Assembly (NCBI RefSeq): GCF_001665235.1
Contig: NZ_LZSC01000082.1
Span: 124,001 to 188,000, forward strand
Direction of reading: 5' to 3'
DNA length: 64,000 nucleotides
From: Mycobacterium sp. 1100029.7
Lineage (GTDB): Bacteria; Actinomycetota; Actinomycetes; Mycobacteriales; Mycobacteriaceae
A model generated the notes under the pieces. The model was not told the origin of the DNA. It did not search any database and was given only the letters and a program-made list of their open reading frames with translations. Shown piece after piece: positions 1 to 9,108 of the stretch. A program made the translations under genes and the position numbers. Each line of letters opens with the position of its first letter. Positions within the stretch are counted from its first letter, which is position 1.

Positions 1-842
1 ACGGGCACACTGAGATCCTCGCGGCGCAGCAGCTGCCGGGGCGGGTCGGGAAGAATCATCGTTCGGTGGATCCCCAACTCGCCGTCGACGTGCACCAACT
101 CGCCCGGATGCAGCAGTCGCCAGCGCGGATCGTCGTTCATCGGCTCGGTGGCCAGCACCACCGACGGGCGCGCGCACAGGGCATCGGACTGTGCGTGAAT
201 TCGCTTGGTGCGCAAGTCGAACTCTGGGTCGGTCGCAGCGTCACCGCGCCGATCCAGCAGGCAGAGCTGGTGGGTTTCCGGGTAGCGCAGCGCCCACATG
301 TCGGTGGCGGTACTCAACAACACGTTCACCGCATAGATCGGCACGTTGGCCGCAAGCCAGGTCATCGCGTCGGTGATGCCCGCGGCGACGTCCCCGCCCG
401 CGGCGCGGATCGAGGCGGTGATCAACGCAAACACCCGCTCGGAATCGGTCTCACCCAGGACCAGGTCGTCGGTGCCCACCTCGCGCAACCGCGCGTCGAG
501 AACATCGAGCCCCTCCAGCACACCGTTGTGCGCGAAGATGCGCCCGTCCTGCAGGAACGGATGGGTGTTGTGGACGTCCAGTGCTCCCGTCGTCGCGTAG
601 CGCACATGAGCGATGAATGTCGTGCCCGTCGTGCGATGCGCCTCGGTCGCGAAGTCGGCGTCCTGCCACGCGGCGATCGGTTCCTTGTACAGCTGCGGTT
701 GGCCGCCGGCGTCGAAGAGTCCCAAACCGGTGCCGTCCGGGTTGCGCCTACTCTGTTCGGACAGGCTGTCCGGCGCGTCCAGCAGCCAGAAGGTCGCGGT
801 GCAGGCGTGCGTGCCGGCGTGCAGTCCGAAGAGTCGACACAT
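1..842 (-). CDS. Class II glutamine amidotransferase (partial, C-terminus beyond window)
   Basis: The protein begins MCRLFGLHAG, so Cys2 becomes the N-terminal nucleophile after removal of Met, as in Ntn-type glutamine amidotransferases. HVRYATTG (about residues 79-86), NTHPF (92-96) and AHNG (104-107) are the usual glutamine-pocket and oxyanion elements. About 280 codons are visible with no stop, so the end lies left of the window. No synthase domain is seen in the visible part, which suggests a stand-alone glutaminase-fold enzyme like YafJ or EgtC rather than GlmS or PurF; the acceptor substrate is unknown. It lies 30 bp downstream of the SRPBCC gene on the same strand and may be co-transcribed with it. 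Confidence 0.85.
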   Translation of the reverse strand, partial: MCRLFGLHAGTHACTATFWLLDAPDSLSEQSRRNPDGTGLGLFDAGGQPQLYKEPIAAWQDADFATEAHRTTGTTFIAHVRYATTGALDVHNTHPFLQDGRIFAHNGVLEGLDVLDARLREVGTDDLVLGETDSERVFALITASIRAAGGDVAAGITDAMTWLAANVPIYAVNVLLSTATDMWALRYPETHQLCLLDRRGDAATDPEFDLRTKRIHAQSDALCARPSVVLATEPMNDDPRWRLLHPGELVHVDGELGIHRTMILPDPPRQLLRREDLSVP

Positions 843-872
843 GGGCTCGACGCTACCGAATGCGGTTGTGGG

Positions 873-1346
873 TCAGTGCGACAGCATCTCCGACAGCCGG
901 CGCAGCGCCTGACGCGCATAGCCCTGCCACAGCCGGCCGAACACCGGCAGCGCCAGCGCGCTCAGCGCCGAGCGTGGGTGAATGTCCCAGCGCCAGGTGA
1001 TCACGGTGCCACCCGCCGCCGGGGCGAAGATCCACTCGCCGATCACGTGGTCGACCAGCAGGGCCATCGGCCCGGTGAGGTCGCCCAGCCGGTAGGCGAA
1101 CGATCGCGGCGGGTCGACACTGATCAGTAGTTCGCGGGCGCTGCCGCCGCCGGCCAGCAAAACCGTGCGACTCTGGCCCGCGGCATCCCACGCGCCCGTC
1201 TGGTCCCGAACCTCCTTGATCGGCGGGAAGGGTCCGTGCCAGCGGCGGAACAGCTCCGGAAGCGGCGCCGGCAGGGTGCGGTGAAACGCCTGATCGAGCG
1301 AGACGTCGACTACCAGTGATTCCTCGAAGGCACGCGAATCTGCCAT
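873..1346 (-). CDS. SRPBCC-family (polyketide cyclase/START-like) protein
   Basis: A 157-residue protein with the length and helix-grip pattern of SRPBCC lipid/polyketide-binding proteins: an N-terminal strand (SLVVDVSLDQAFHRTL), a central PPRSFAYRLGD segment, GEWIFAPAAGGTVITWRW strands and a long C-terminal amphipathic helix. No signal peptide or membrane segment is present. It is only 13 bp downstream of the FadD14-type ligase, so the two are probably one transcript, and it may bind an acyl or aromatic ligand made by that enzyme. The ligand is not deducible. Assignment rests on fold pattern, not a catalytic motif. Confidence 0.65.
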   Translation of the reverse strand: MADSRAFEESLVVDVSLDQAFHRTLPAPLPELFRRWHGPFPPIKEVRDQTGAWDAAGQSRTVLLAGGGSARELLISVDPPRSFAYRLGDLTGPMALLVDHVIGEWIFAPAAGGTVITWRWDIHPRSALSALALPVFGRLWQGYARQALRRLSEMLSH

Positions 1347-1359
1347 GGGCTCAACCCTT

Positions 1360-2988
1360 TCAGCGCGCCTCGGTGACCTGATACTCGTTGTCGGCGTATC
1401 GCGACCGGATGGTCTTCTTGTCGTACTTGCCCACGCTGGTACGCGGGATCTCGTCGGCGAATGCCCATCGTTCGGGCAGCCACCAGCGAACTACCTTGTC
1501 CGACAGGAAGTTTCGCAAATCGGCGGCGCTGACGGAGGCGCCCTCGTTGAGGACGACGACGGCCAGCGGCCGTTCCTGCCAGCGTTCGTCGGGAACTCCG
1601 ACGACAGCGGCCTCCTGCACGTCCGGGTGGCCGATCAGGCAGTTCTCCAATTCGACCGAGGAGATCCACTCCCCGCCGGACTTGATCACGTCCTTGGCGC
1701 GGTCGGTCAGGGTGACGAAGCCTTGCCCGTCGATGCGGCCCACATCGCCGGTGCGCAACCAACCGGAGTCGAATTTCGATTCGTCATGACCGCGGTAATA
1801 CGAGCCGGTGATCCACGGCCCGCGGACTTCGACCTCGCCGACGGCCTGGCCGTCGTTGGGCAGCACCGTGTCGTCGTCGGAGACGATGCGCATCTCCACG
1901 CCGCAGATCGGCTGACCCTGAGTTCCGCGGATGGCCCAGTGCTGATCCTCGGGCGTCCCCACCGGCGGCCAGGCCAGGGTGGCCAGCGGCGACGTCTCGG
2001 TCATCCCCCACAGCTGCCGGATCTGCACGTTGTACTTGTCTTCGAAGGTGCGCATCATCGATACCGGAACGGCCGAGCCGCCGCAGGCCACCAGGCGCAG
2101 CGACGAGATATCACGGTCGGGATCTCTTTCCAGGCAATGCATCACGTCGTTCCAGATGGTCGGCACCGCGCCAGCCAGGGTGGGCCGCAGCTTCTCGATC
2201 ATCTCGATCACCGATCGGGCATCGAGGTGACGATCGGGCAACACCAGGTCGGCGCCGGCCATCACCGCCGCGTACGGCAGACCCCACGCATTGGCGTGGA
2301 ACATCGGGACGATCGGCAGCACCCGGTCACAGGACCCGACCCCGATCCCGTTGGTGCTGCACGTGGCCATCGTGTGCAGGAAGCTCGAACGATGGCTGTA
2401 GACAACGCCTTTGGGGTTGCCGGTGGTACCGCTGGTGTAACACATGGCGGCAGCGGAGTTCTCGTCGATGCTCGGCCAGTCGAAGTCGGTGGGCTGACCG
2501 TCGATCAACTGCGGGTACCGCAGCACCGTCTTGCCCGACTCCTCGAGCGCCGCGGTGTCACCGTCGCCGACCGCGATCACGGTGTGCACCGAGGTGAGCT
2601 CGGGCAGCACCGGAGCAAGCAATTTGGCCAGCGACATGTCGACCAGCACCACCTGGTCTTCGGCTTCGTTGGCCACGAAGGCGATCTGCTCGGGGAACAG
2701 CCGGATGTTGAGGGTGTGCAGCACCGCACCCATCGAGGGCGCCGCCAAATAGACCGCCAGATGTTCGGCGTTGTTCCACATGAACGTCGCCACGCGCTGA
2801 TCACCGGTGATCCCGAGATCCCGCAACGCATTCGCCAGTTGCCCGGCCTGCTGCCCGAGTTCGCGATAGGTGGTGTGCCGGTAACCGTCCTCGGTAGCGG
2901 TCGTGACCGTCCGGCCGCCGTGCACGCCGCAGCCGTGCCGCATGATCGCGGTGATGGTTAACGGGAAGTCCTGCATCGTGCTGTCCAT
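1360..2988 (-). CDS. fadD14: Long/medium-chain fatty acid-CoA ligase, FadD14 type
   Basis: A 542-residue ANL-superfamily enzyme that activates a carboxylic acid as acyl-AMP and transfers it to CoA. Visible motifs: P-loop YTSGTTGNPKG (about 184-194), GMTETSP in the middle, GWLRTGDVG near 415, and a C-terminal RTSVGKYDKK carrying the adenylation Lys. Length and its place beside Rv1057-like and Rv1056-like genes match M. tuberculosis FadD14 (Rv1058). It resembles the DMSO/medium-chain acyl-CoA ligase subgroup, which starts with a short stretch before the T-x-T-A-I-M motif. Substrate chain length cannot be read from sequence. Confidence 0.88.
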   Translation of the reverse strand: MDSTMQDFPLTITAIMRHGCGVHGGRTVTTATEDGYRHTTYRELGQQAGQLANALRDLGITGDQRVATFMWNNAEHLAVYLAAPSMGAVLHTLNIRLFPEQIAFVANEAEDQVVLVDMSLAKLLAPVLPELTSVHTVIAVGDGDTAALEESGKTVLRYPQLIDGQPTDFDWPSIDENSAAAMCYTSGTTGNPKGVVYSHRSSFLHTMATCSTNGIGVGSCDRVLPIVPMFHANAWGLPYAAVMAGADLVLPDRHLDARSVIEMIEKLRPTLAGAVPTIWNDVMHCLERDPDRDISSLRLVACGGSAVPVSMMRTFEDKYNVQIRQLWGMTETSPLATLAWPPVGTPEDQHWAIRGTQGQPICGVEMRIVSDDDTVLPNDGQAVGEVEVRGPWITGSYYRGHDESKFDSGWLRTGDVGRIDGQGFVTLTDRAKDVIKSGGEWISSVELENCLIGHPDVQEAAVVGVPDERWQERPLAVVVLNEGASVSAADLRNFLSDKVVRWWLPERWAFADEIPRTSVGKYDKKTIRSRYADNEYQVTEAR

Positions 2989-3121
2989 CGATCTACCGCC
3001 TTACGGTCTCGGCGCAGCACCGCCTGATGGTCGGTCGGGCGAATGGTAACGCCGCGCTACATCACGTCAACCGGATTCCCCCGACAAAGCGTGTTGTATT
3101 CACGACCCGTGCGACGAAGCG

Positions 3122-4297
3122 TCAGGCGAGCACCGGTTCCGGCTGCACCAGATCCGGCAATAGCCAGCCGACCGTCGACAGCTCGCCGGTGGCTGCGGCG
3201 CTCGGAAGGCTCAGCGGAGCCCGCGACGCCAGTGGTGTGACCGTGACGGCGCCGGAGTAGTCGGCGATGTACAGGCGCGTTCCGTCGGGGCTTTCCACCG
3301 CGCACGACGGCTGCGTCCCGGCACCGAGCGTGGCGATGACGTCATAGGTGAGCGTGCAGAGCACGGTGACGTTGTCGTCGCTGACCAGGTAGGCCCGGTC
3401 GCCGTCGGCGGACAGCGTCATCCGGGTGAGGATGCCACCGGTCTCGCCGATCTTGCGGGTGTTGACGATCTTGTTGGTCCGGGTGTCGACGACGTCGATC
3501 ACGACTCCCACCTCGGGTGCCGAACTGGCCACGTAGGCAAAGGTGCCGCTGGGGCTCAACGCGACGTCGCGCACCGGCAATCCGATCTCCACGGTGGCGA
3601 TCACCCGCAATCCGGCGCGCTGACTCGTGGGGCGCCGGGTGCGCCACCCGGCGTGGCTGGCGGCCTGCGCTTTGGTGCCGACCACCACGAGCCGGCCGCC
3701 GGCGGGCCCGTTGGTTCCGACGTACGCACGACTGCCGTCCGGGCTGACGCACACGCATTCGGTGGTGGTTCCCGGCGCATGCGCCGCATCGGTGATGTCG
3801 ATCGCCTGGACCCGGCCGGTCGCGGGGTCCAGTACCGCCAGGTCACCGACGCCGGTGCCGTTGCGGCTGGCGTACACGTGTTGTCCGGTCGAATCCACCG
3901 CAAGGTCGGTCACGGTGCCCGACAGCGGAAGCGTCGCGACCACGGCGTTGCGGGACGTATCGATGACCGCGACGGAGTCGTAGGACGCCAACACCGCGCT
4001 GACGTAGGCGCGGCTGCCCGCACCCATCGCAATAGCGAACGGTTCCGCCACGCCGTCGACGGTCTCGACGACGCGGAAGTTGCCGGTGTCGATGACCGCC
4101 ACGCTGTCGTCGGCGTTGTTGGTGACCAGCAGTCGGCTGCCGTCCGGACTGATCGCGATACCGCTGATCGGACCGCTGTGCACCGCGATTCCCACGGCTA
4201 CCGGTGTCATGCCGATCTCGCCCGCGGCCTCCCGGCCGTTCAGTTCGTTCACGTTCGCACCGCCTTCACTGTTGTTGCCGGTCATCCGCCCGAACAT
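3122..4297 (-). CDS. YVTN-type seven-bladed beta-propeller protein, Rv1057 homologue
   Basis: Repeats of the form SPDGSRLLVTNNADDSVAVID, GTVTDLAVDSTGQHVYAS and SPSGTFAYVASSAPEVGVVIDVVD recur through the protein and mark an NHL/YVTN beta-propeller. In M. tuberculosis Rv1057 is a predicted seven-bladed propeller repressed by TrcR, and trcR lies 10 kb away here. The reading frame stays open to an ATG at 4405 (427 aa), but a TAATATT hexamer at about 4372-4378 would then be coding. The ATG at 4297 (391 aa) is closest to the 393 aa I recall for Rv1057 and was chosen; ATGs at 4342 and 4285 also exist. The binding partner is unknown. Confidence 0.8.
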   Translation of the reverse strand: MFGRMTGNNSEGGANVNELNGREAAGEIGMTPVAVGIAVHSGPISGIAISPDGSRLLVTNNADDSVAVIDTGNFRVVETVDGVAEPFAIAMGAGSRAYVSAVLASYDSVAVIDTSRNAVVATLPLSGTVTDLAVDSTGQHVYASRNGTGVGDLAVLDPATGRVQAIDITDAAHAPGTTTECVCVSPDGSRAYVGTNGPAGGRLVVVGTKAQAASHAGWRTRRPTSQRAGLRVIATVEIGLPVRDVALSPSGTFAYVASSAPEVGVVIDVVDTRTNKIVNTRKIGETGGILTRMTLSADGDRAYLVSDDNVTVLCTLTYDVIATLGAGTQPSCAVESPDGTRLYIADYSGAVTVTPLASRAPLSLPSAAATGELSTVGWLLPDLVQPEPVLA

Positions 4298-4405
4298 GCC
4301 GGTCGTCGGTCGTACTGACGTCCCCGGCTGGGATAACCGCATTTCAGCACCCAAAAAGCGCTGATCCGCACAAATATTACCGGCCGAATTCGGACCGAAA
4401 TGCAC

Positions 4406-4645
4406 GAATTTCGGCGCTGTCGGCTAAATCACCAAGCGAGCTCAGCATTCGCTCAGGTGTCAGTCACCGAGTATATACACGCCCCAACGCTGGCAAACGA
4501 ACTGATAGCAGCTGAAATTGCATTTTGTGTTGGTGAGCAACGTTTCCACCGGATGCGAAGCGGAAGATTCACTGAGAATTTATTAGATTCATGATCGGAA
4601 AGAGGCAAATGTCACATCCGCCTCGATTGGGCATGTCGAAATCGA
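4406..4645 (-). promoter_or_regulatory. AT-rich promoter region of the beta-propeller gene with CTCAG repeats
   Basis: This stretch is far more AT-rich than its surroundings (for example around 4470-4480 and 4565-4590). On the plus strand it carries CTCAG at 4441-4445, CTCAG at 4452-4456 and GTCAG at 4459-4463; the first two are 11 bp apart, one helical turn, as expected for a dimeric response regulator. TATATA occurs at about 4473-4478. TrcR and MprA regulate the M. tuberculosis orthologue, but assigning these repeats to either is inference. Confidence 0.4.
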
Positions 4646-5416
4646 TCAACTGAAGTGAGTTTGTGGGCGGGCCGATGCTACCCCGTCGACAACGATGTCA
4701 ACTTTTTCGTTGTAGAACGCCACCAGGCCGGCGATCTGGCCGACCGCGGGCAGCGGGTAGTGATACGTCCACGCGAGGTCCGCATGCAGGGTGTCGCCGA
4801 CGCGCACCGACCAGTACGCCGACGTCACCCCCTTGTACGGGCATTGGGTCTGGGTATCGCTGGGCTCCAGATGCGCATAGACGACATCGGTGGGATCGAT
4901 GTAATACCTTGTCGGCAAACCGGTTTCGAAGAGCAGCACCGGCGACCGGGTCTCGGCCAGCACGACGCCGTCCAGTTCAACCCGCACATGTCGCCGCGAG
5001 CGCAGCGCATCCACCCGCGAGTAGGGATTGCGCGGGTGGACATAGATCGGCTCGTCCTCCTCGAACCACCGCAATGCCTGCCACTCGAAGCGCACCATGC
5101 CCGCCACCGGGCTGTCCGAATCGGCGTCGAATACCCGCGCGGCCGAGGGGTGCGTCCGCTCGGCGCTGACCAGCGCATGCGTCCGCGACGGGCCGAATTG
5201 CACTTTCTGGGCGTGGTTCTCGTCGCGCAGGAACTCCGCGCGCACATCGGCGAGCGGGATGTAATACGCAGGGTAATAAGGGATTTCCCACACGTATCGG
5301 GCCGCGGTGGTGTCGAAGACCAGTTCGTCGCCCAGGAAACCGCGGACCCGGCGGGGCGCGGGCTCGACCCGGCCCCGTTCGGCCGCCGCCTGCGGGTAGT
5401 CCTGCTCGGCCGTCAC
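4646..5416 (-). CDS. Tandem DUF427 domain protein (Rv1056-like)
   Basis: A 256-residue cytosolic protein with two related halves, each with the DUF427 strand pattern: FDTTAARYVWEIPYYPAYYIP near residue 35-55, and LFETGLPTRYYIDPTDV near 160 followed by CPYKGVTSAYWSVRVGD. The second half keeps the typical T-x-C-P-Y-K-G motif of DUF427 proteins; the first does not. Length and position beside the Rv1057-like gene match Rv1056 (254 aa). No biochemical function is established for the family. It starts 6 bp after the DUF6295-like gene and is probably translated from the same message. Confidence 0.82.
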   Translation of the reverse strand: MTAEQDYPQAAAERGRVEPAPRRVRGFLGDELVFDTTAARYVWEIPYYPAYYIPLADVRAEFLRDENHAQKVQFGPSRTHALVSAERTHPSAARVFDADSDSPVAGMVRFEWQALRWFEEDEPIYVHPRNPYSRVDALRSRRHVRVELDGVVLAETRSPVLLFETGLPTRYYIDPTDVVYAHLEPSDTQTQCPYKGVTSAYWSVRVGDTLHADLAWTYHYPLPAVGQIAGLVAFYNEKVDIVVDGVASARPQTHFS

Positions 5417-5422
5417 GGGTAC

Positions 5423-5695
5423 CTACTGGTCCTTGGACGCCAGGCCGACCGGCGCGTTCGAAATCGCCGCGCGGATCGCGTCGGCCAGCGCCAGCGCGCT
5501 CTCCTCGGTGAGTTCCAGCGCGACCCGCGCCGACGGCCCGAGCCCCGGATTGATCACGTCGATGTTGACGGTGTGGCCGTATGGCGCATGGACGGGATGG
5601 TCGACGTAGACCGTTGCGCGGTCGGCGCCGAACCACCCCTGGGCGCCCTTAGCGCTGCCGTCGATTGTGACGTGCGCGGTCAGATAAGTGCACAT
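5423..5695 (-). CDS. Small DUF6295-like protein
   Basis: A 90-residue protein beginning MCTYLTAHVTIDGSAKGAQG, a start typical of a small conserved actinobacterial family annotated DUF6295. It has HAPYGHTVNIDVINP in the centre and a C-terminal helix LTEESALALADAIRAAI. The sequence has no signal peptide. It sits between the dienelactone hydrolase gene (12 bp upstream) and the DUF427 gene (6 bp downstream), so the three look like one operon. Function is unknown; family naming is from memory. Confidence 0.7.
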   Translation of the reverse strand: MCTYLTAHVTIDGSAKGAQGWFGADRATVYVDHPVHAPYGHTVNIDVINPGLGPSARVALELTEESALALADAIRAAISNAPVGLASKDQ

Positions 5696-5707
5696 GGCTT
5701 GGCGGAC

Positions 5708-6475
5708 CTAACCTTTCAGATGAGTGGCGAAGAATTCGTCGATGCGACGCCAACCGTCCACCGCCGCTTCCGGGCGGTAGACGGGTCGGTCGACGGAGAA
5801 GAACGCATGCCCCGCGCCCTCGTAGGAATGAAACTCATGTTGCTTGCCCAACTTGCTCAGTTCCGCGTCCAGGGCGGCCACCGCGGGCGGAGCCGGATAT
5901 TTGTCGTCGACGCCGAACAGACCCAGCAGCGGGCAACTCAGATTCGGGGCCAGATGCAGGATCGGTTGCAAGGCCTTGGGCATACCGTCCGGCCGGTCTT
6001 CGACGATGAACGCGCCGTAGCAGTCGACCGCGGCGTCGAGCTGCAACGAGCACGCCGCCAGGTAGGCGTGCCGTCCGCCCGAGCAGTGACCGATGACGCC
6101 GAATTTGCCGTTGCCACCGGGCAGGGTCCGCAGGTGTTCGATCGCGCCCGCGACGTCGCCGACCAGCCGCTCGTCGGGCACCCCACCGGCCGCCCGGGCG
6201 GCTGCGGCCGCGTCGTCGGGAGCTGCGCCCGGGGCCTCACGGGAGTACAGGTTAGGCGCCACGGTGAGATAGCCGTTGACGGCGAGGCGGCGGACGAATT
6301 CCTTGGTCTCCCGGTCGTAGCCGGGCATGTGATGGATCCACACGATCCCGCCGCGTGACGCTTCGGCGGCTGGCTCGGAAATTGGATAAGCGTGGTAGGC
6401 CTCGATCTCGTCACCGCCGTGTCCGGTGATGGTGATCGTCTCCGCGCGAATGGCATCTGGGCTGACCGCGTTCAT
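5708..6475 (-). CDS. Dienelactone hydrolase family protein
   Basis: A 255-residue alpha/beta hydrolase. The nucleophile elbow is GHCSGG with Cys131, as in carboxymethylenebutenolidase, rather than Ser. Asp190 or Asp191 (FGVDDKYP) and His223 (GAGHAFF) complete a DLH-type triad. The oxyanion region is IVWIHHMPGYDRETKEF. It probably hydrolyses a lactone or ester in the cytosol. The true substrate is not indicated, since no aromatic-degradation genes are nearby. It is the first gene of the apparent DLH-DUF6295-DUF427 operon. Confidence 0.85.
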   Translation of the reverse strand: MNAVSPDAIRAETITITGHGGDEIEAYHAYPISEPAAEASRGGIVWIHHMPGYDRETKEFVRRLAVNGYLTVAPNLYSREAPGAAPDDAAAAARAAGGVPDERLVGDVAGAIEHLRTLPGGNGKFGVIGHCSGGRHAYLAACSLQLDAAVDCYGAFIVEDRPDGMPKALQPILHLAPNLSCPLLGLFGVDDKYPAPPAVAALDAELSKLGKQHEFHSYEGAGHAFFSVDRPVYRPEAAVDGWRRIDEFFATHLKG

Positions 6476-6558
6476 CGACAGGCTCCTTGTTTGGTGGATG
6501 GGCCAGACGGGACCAACGTATCCAAACTACGGCGCGCCGCCGCACGCTTGGGTGGCGC

Positions 6559-8151
6559 TCAGCCGACCTTGATCGGCACCGTCTCCGATTCCATCGCCGG
6601 CGGCAACTTTTTGGTGTCCACCTCCAGAATCTCGCCGCTGTCCTGCGCGCCGTTGGGCAGCAGTTTCGGCTTCAGCGTGAAAGGTGGCGCAGCAGAAGCC
6701 AACCCGGCCAGCCCGAAATCGCTGTCGTTGGCAATGAAGATTGTCTTGCCGCCGTCCGGGGTGATGAGGCCTTCGACCTTCTCGTGCCCGAAGAAGTTGC
6801 CGGCGGCCGACAGCGAACGCAACAGATCGGTGAGGTCGAGCTTGAGCTTCTTGCCCGTGACCGCGATGCCCGCGGCACCGAGCTTGCCGATGGCCGCGTC
6901 GACGCCGCCGGCCCCGACGAACGTCTCGATCGGCACACCGTTGATCAGCAGCCCTCCGGCGTCGGGTTGATACGTCGCGCCGGGGACCTGGGCCCGGGGG
7001 CCGACGTCGGTGGCACCCGAGATGTCGGCGAGGTAGATCTTCTTGTTGCCCTTGGGTGGTGGCTCCCCGTCGAGTTCGTCGATCAGGAAGGTGGTGTTGC
7101 TGACCGCGGTGATCTCGGAGACCGCGACCCGGGTCTGCTGCGGGTTGGCCAGCGGGTAGAGGTACTCGTGCAGGTCGCTGCGGTTGCCGAGTCTGATCGT
7201 CACGATGCGGGTGATCGGGACGGCCTTGGGCGAGCCGGCCAGTCCCGGTGTTTGCAGCGCCGACTGCATGATGCCCACCAGCGTGGTGCCATCGGGAGTG
7301 ACGGTCAGCCCCTCCATGCCCTGGTTCGGGCTGCGCAGCGACAGCTCCTTGGGCAGCGTTGCGTCGAACGGTGAAAGACGTTCTAATTCTTTGCCATTGG
7401 CGTCGAAGTGCACGATGAACGGGCCGTATTCGTCGGAAACCCAGAAGGTGCCGTCGGGCAGGGCGACCAGACCTTCGCCGTCCAGACCATGATCTGACGG
7501 CGCCAGCGCGGCGCCGTTGATGTCCACCATCGCCGCACCCGTGGTGGCCTGCGGGTGCGACAGCCCCACCAAGGGTGCGCCGTCCTTGCCCGCGAGAGTG
7601 ATGATCTGCTCGACCGTCGCCACCCCGTCAGCGAGCTTGAGCTTGGCTATCTGTGGGTGGAAATCGGGCATCGGGAAGACGATTTCGTTCGGGGTACGCC
7701 CGGCGACGTTGGGTCCACGGTCGGTCAGGCCGTAAATCTCGTTGGCGCTGCCCGGTACCGGGGCGATTGCGGAGCCGTGCGCATTGGCCTGGATCGCGAC
7801 GCCGCCGACGGTGGCGAGCGGCGGCAGGTTCTCGGCGTAGAGCTTGACGCTGGGCGTGACCGTGATGTGCAGCTGATCGGTGCCGGTGAATCCGGCGTCC
7901 GGGGTGTAGACCATCGCGCCGTTGGCGCCGTAGCCGATGGTGCCGTGCTCAGGTTTGCCGAAGGCCACCGGAGTTTCGCCGTCGGTCGCGGTCAGCAACC
8001 GATCCGGGGTGATCGTCAGCGCCGTGCCGGCCGCGGTGCTCAATTGCGCCTTCGCGCCCGACCCGGAGTGGCCCGACGAGCAGGCCGCCACCGCGATCAG
8101 CAGGAGGGCGGCAGCGAGGGACCCGTATCGCGTGGATGCCATGGCTTTCAC
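6559..8151 (-). CDS. Lipoprotein with phytase-like (esterase-like activity of phytase) domain
   Basis: The N-terminus is a lipoprotein signal with lipobox VAAC (Cys24), so the mature protein should be anchored to the outer face of the membrane. Residues about 100-530 carry the pattern of the 'esterase-like activity of phytase' propeller: YGLTDRGPNVAG, HGLDGEGLVALPDGTFWVSDEYGPFI, NQGMEGLTVTPDGTTLVG and KVEGLITPDGGKTIFIANDSDFG. An N-terminal segment (about 40-95) has a cadherin-like FTGTDQLHITVT pattern, an extra beta domain. It may act on phosphoesters or related esters. An alternative start is the ATG at 8142. Confidence 0.8.
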   Translation of the reverse strand: MKAMASTRYGSLAAALLLIAVAACSSGHSGSGAKAQLSTAAGTALTITPDRLLTATDGETPVAFGKPEHGTIGYGANGAMVYTPDAGFTGTDQLHITVTPSVKLYAENLPPLATVGGVAIQANAHGSAIAPVPGSANEIYGLTDRGPNVAGRTPNEIVFPMPDFHPQIAKLKLADGVATVEQIITLAGKDGAPLVGLSHPQATTGAAMVDINGAALAPSDHGLDGEGLVALPDGTFWVSDEYGPFIVHFDANGKELERLSPFDATLPKELSLRSPNQGMEGLTVTPDGTTLVGIMQSALQTPGLAGSPKAVPITRIVTIRLGNRSDLHEYLYPLANPQQTRVAVSEITAVSNTTFLIDELDGEPPPKGNKKIYLADISGATDVGPRAQVPGATYQPDAGGLLINGVPIETFVGAGGVDAAIGKLGAAGIAVTGKKLKLDLTDLLRSLSAAGNFFGHEKVEGLITPDGGKTIFIANDSDFGLAGLASAAPPFTLKPKLLPNGAQDSGEILEVDTKKLPPAMESETVPIKVG

Positions 8152-8216
8152 CTAAACAAGGACCTAACAAGCAAAGTTGTCGCGCCGGTGAATGCCGCGC
8201 GAGCAGAATTCGCGGC

Positions 8217-9011
8217 CTAGCTCTTCTTGTCGCGGACCTTGTACGTCGACGGCCACGACTTTCGCGACTCGTCGCCGGTCAGCGGGGTTCCCATGCCCCC
8301 GACCTTGACGTTGTACGCCTCTTTGCCGGGCCCCACTTCGCGGTTGGCGTGTTCCTGAGCCAGGAAATACAGCTCGTCGATGGTGGCTTCGTCGTACGCG
8401 ACGAACGAGGTTTCCCGGGCGAGGTCATCGACCCCGACGAGCATCCGGTCGGGCACGTACTTCGACGCCAGCGCCGCCAAACCCAGCAGCGAGTACGGGA
8501 TGACCCAGTAGCAGACGAACGACAGCGGGGTCTTGGTGTCGAGGATCGTGGCCTCTCGCCCGCCGAAGGACTCCAGGATCGGCGGAATTGCGGCCGACAC
8601 CGTCATGCCGGCGAACGCCCCGATCCAGATCCAGGTCAAGACGTTGGTGATCCGGTTGAACAACTCGGTCTTCACCACGTCGGGAGGCTGTTCCGCCGCG
8701 ACGATCTCGCGCACGAACGACTTGCCGGCCAGCTGGCCCACGAGCGCCACGAGGAAGATGCCCCCGCTGCTCAGCGGCTGAATCCAGCGGTGCATGAAGG
8801 TCTCGCTGAGCGTGAACGTCAGGATCGTCAGCACCGCGAACGTGGCGACAGCGCCGATCTCCAGCGTGCCACCGGACTTGCCGAGCAGCCGCCCGATCAC
8901 CGCCGCGGCAACGGCGATCAGAAATGCGACCACCACCGCGGTCGTGAACGGAACGTTGCCGACCAGCACCCAGTAGACCAGCCACGGCGCAAACCCAAAC
9001 AGCATGCCCAC
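8217..9011 (-). CDS. Polytopic membrane protein of unknown function
   Basis: A 264-residue protein with about five hydrophobic segments: FAPWLVYWVLVG, FTTAVVVAFLIAVAAAVIG, LEIGAVATFAVLTILTF, a weaker GIFLVALVGQLAG, then VLTWIWIGAFAGMTVSAAI and FVCYWVIPYSLLGLAALA. A soluble C-terminal tail of about 80 residues (from VDDLARETSFVAYDEATIDEL) follows. I recognise no catalytic or transport motif. The GTG at 9011 is used; an ATG two codons later is possible. It is divergent from the methyltransferase gene. Confidence 0.7.
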   Translation of the reverse strand: MGMLFGFAPWLVYWVLVGNVPFTTAVVVAFLIAVAAAVIGRLLGKSGGTLEIGAVATFAVLTILTFTLSETFMHRWIQPLSSGGIFLVALVGQLAGKSFVREIVAAEQPPDVVKTELFNRITNVLTWIWIGAFAGMTVSAAIPPILESFGGREATILDTKTPLSFVCYWVIPYSLLGLAALASKYVPDRMLVGVDDLARETSFVAYDEATIDELYFLAQEHANREVGPGKEAYNVKVGGMGTPLTGDESRKSWPSTYKVRDKKS

Positions 9012-9108
9012 GGTGGGCCAGTGTATGAGCTACCGGCTCTTACACCCGCGCGCACCACCCCCCGCGCGTCCTGCGGCAACCCGGCGATGCCACTACATTG
9101 CCTCTGTA

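Noticed and set aside
9004..9108. Upstream extension of the methyltransferase to ATG 9004
   Set aside because: It would add a Pro/Arg-rich stretch and overlap the divergent membrane protein gene; GTG 9109 starts the conserved part.
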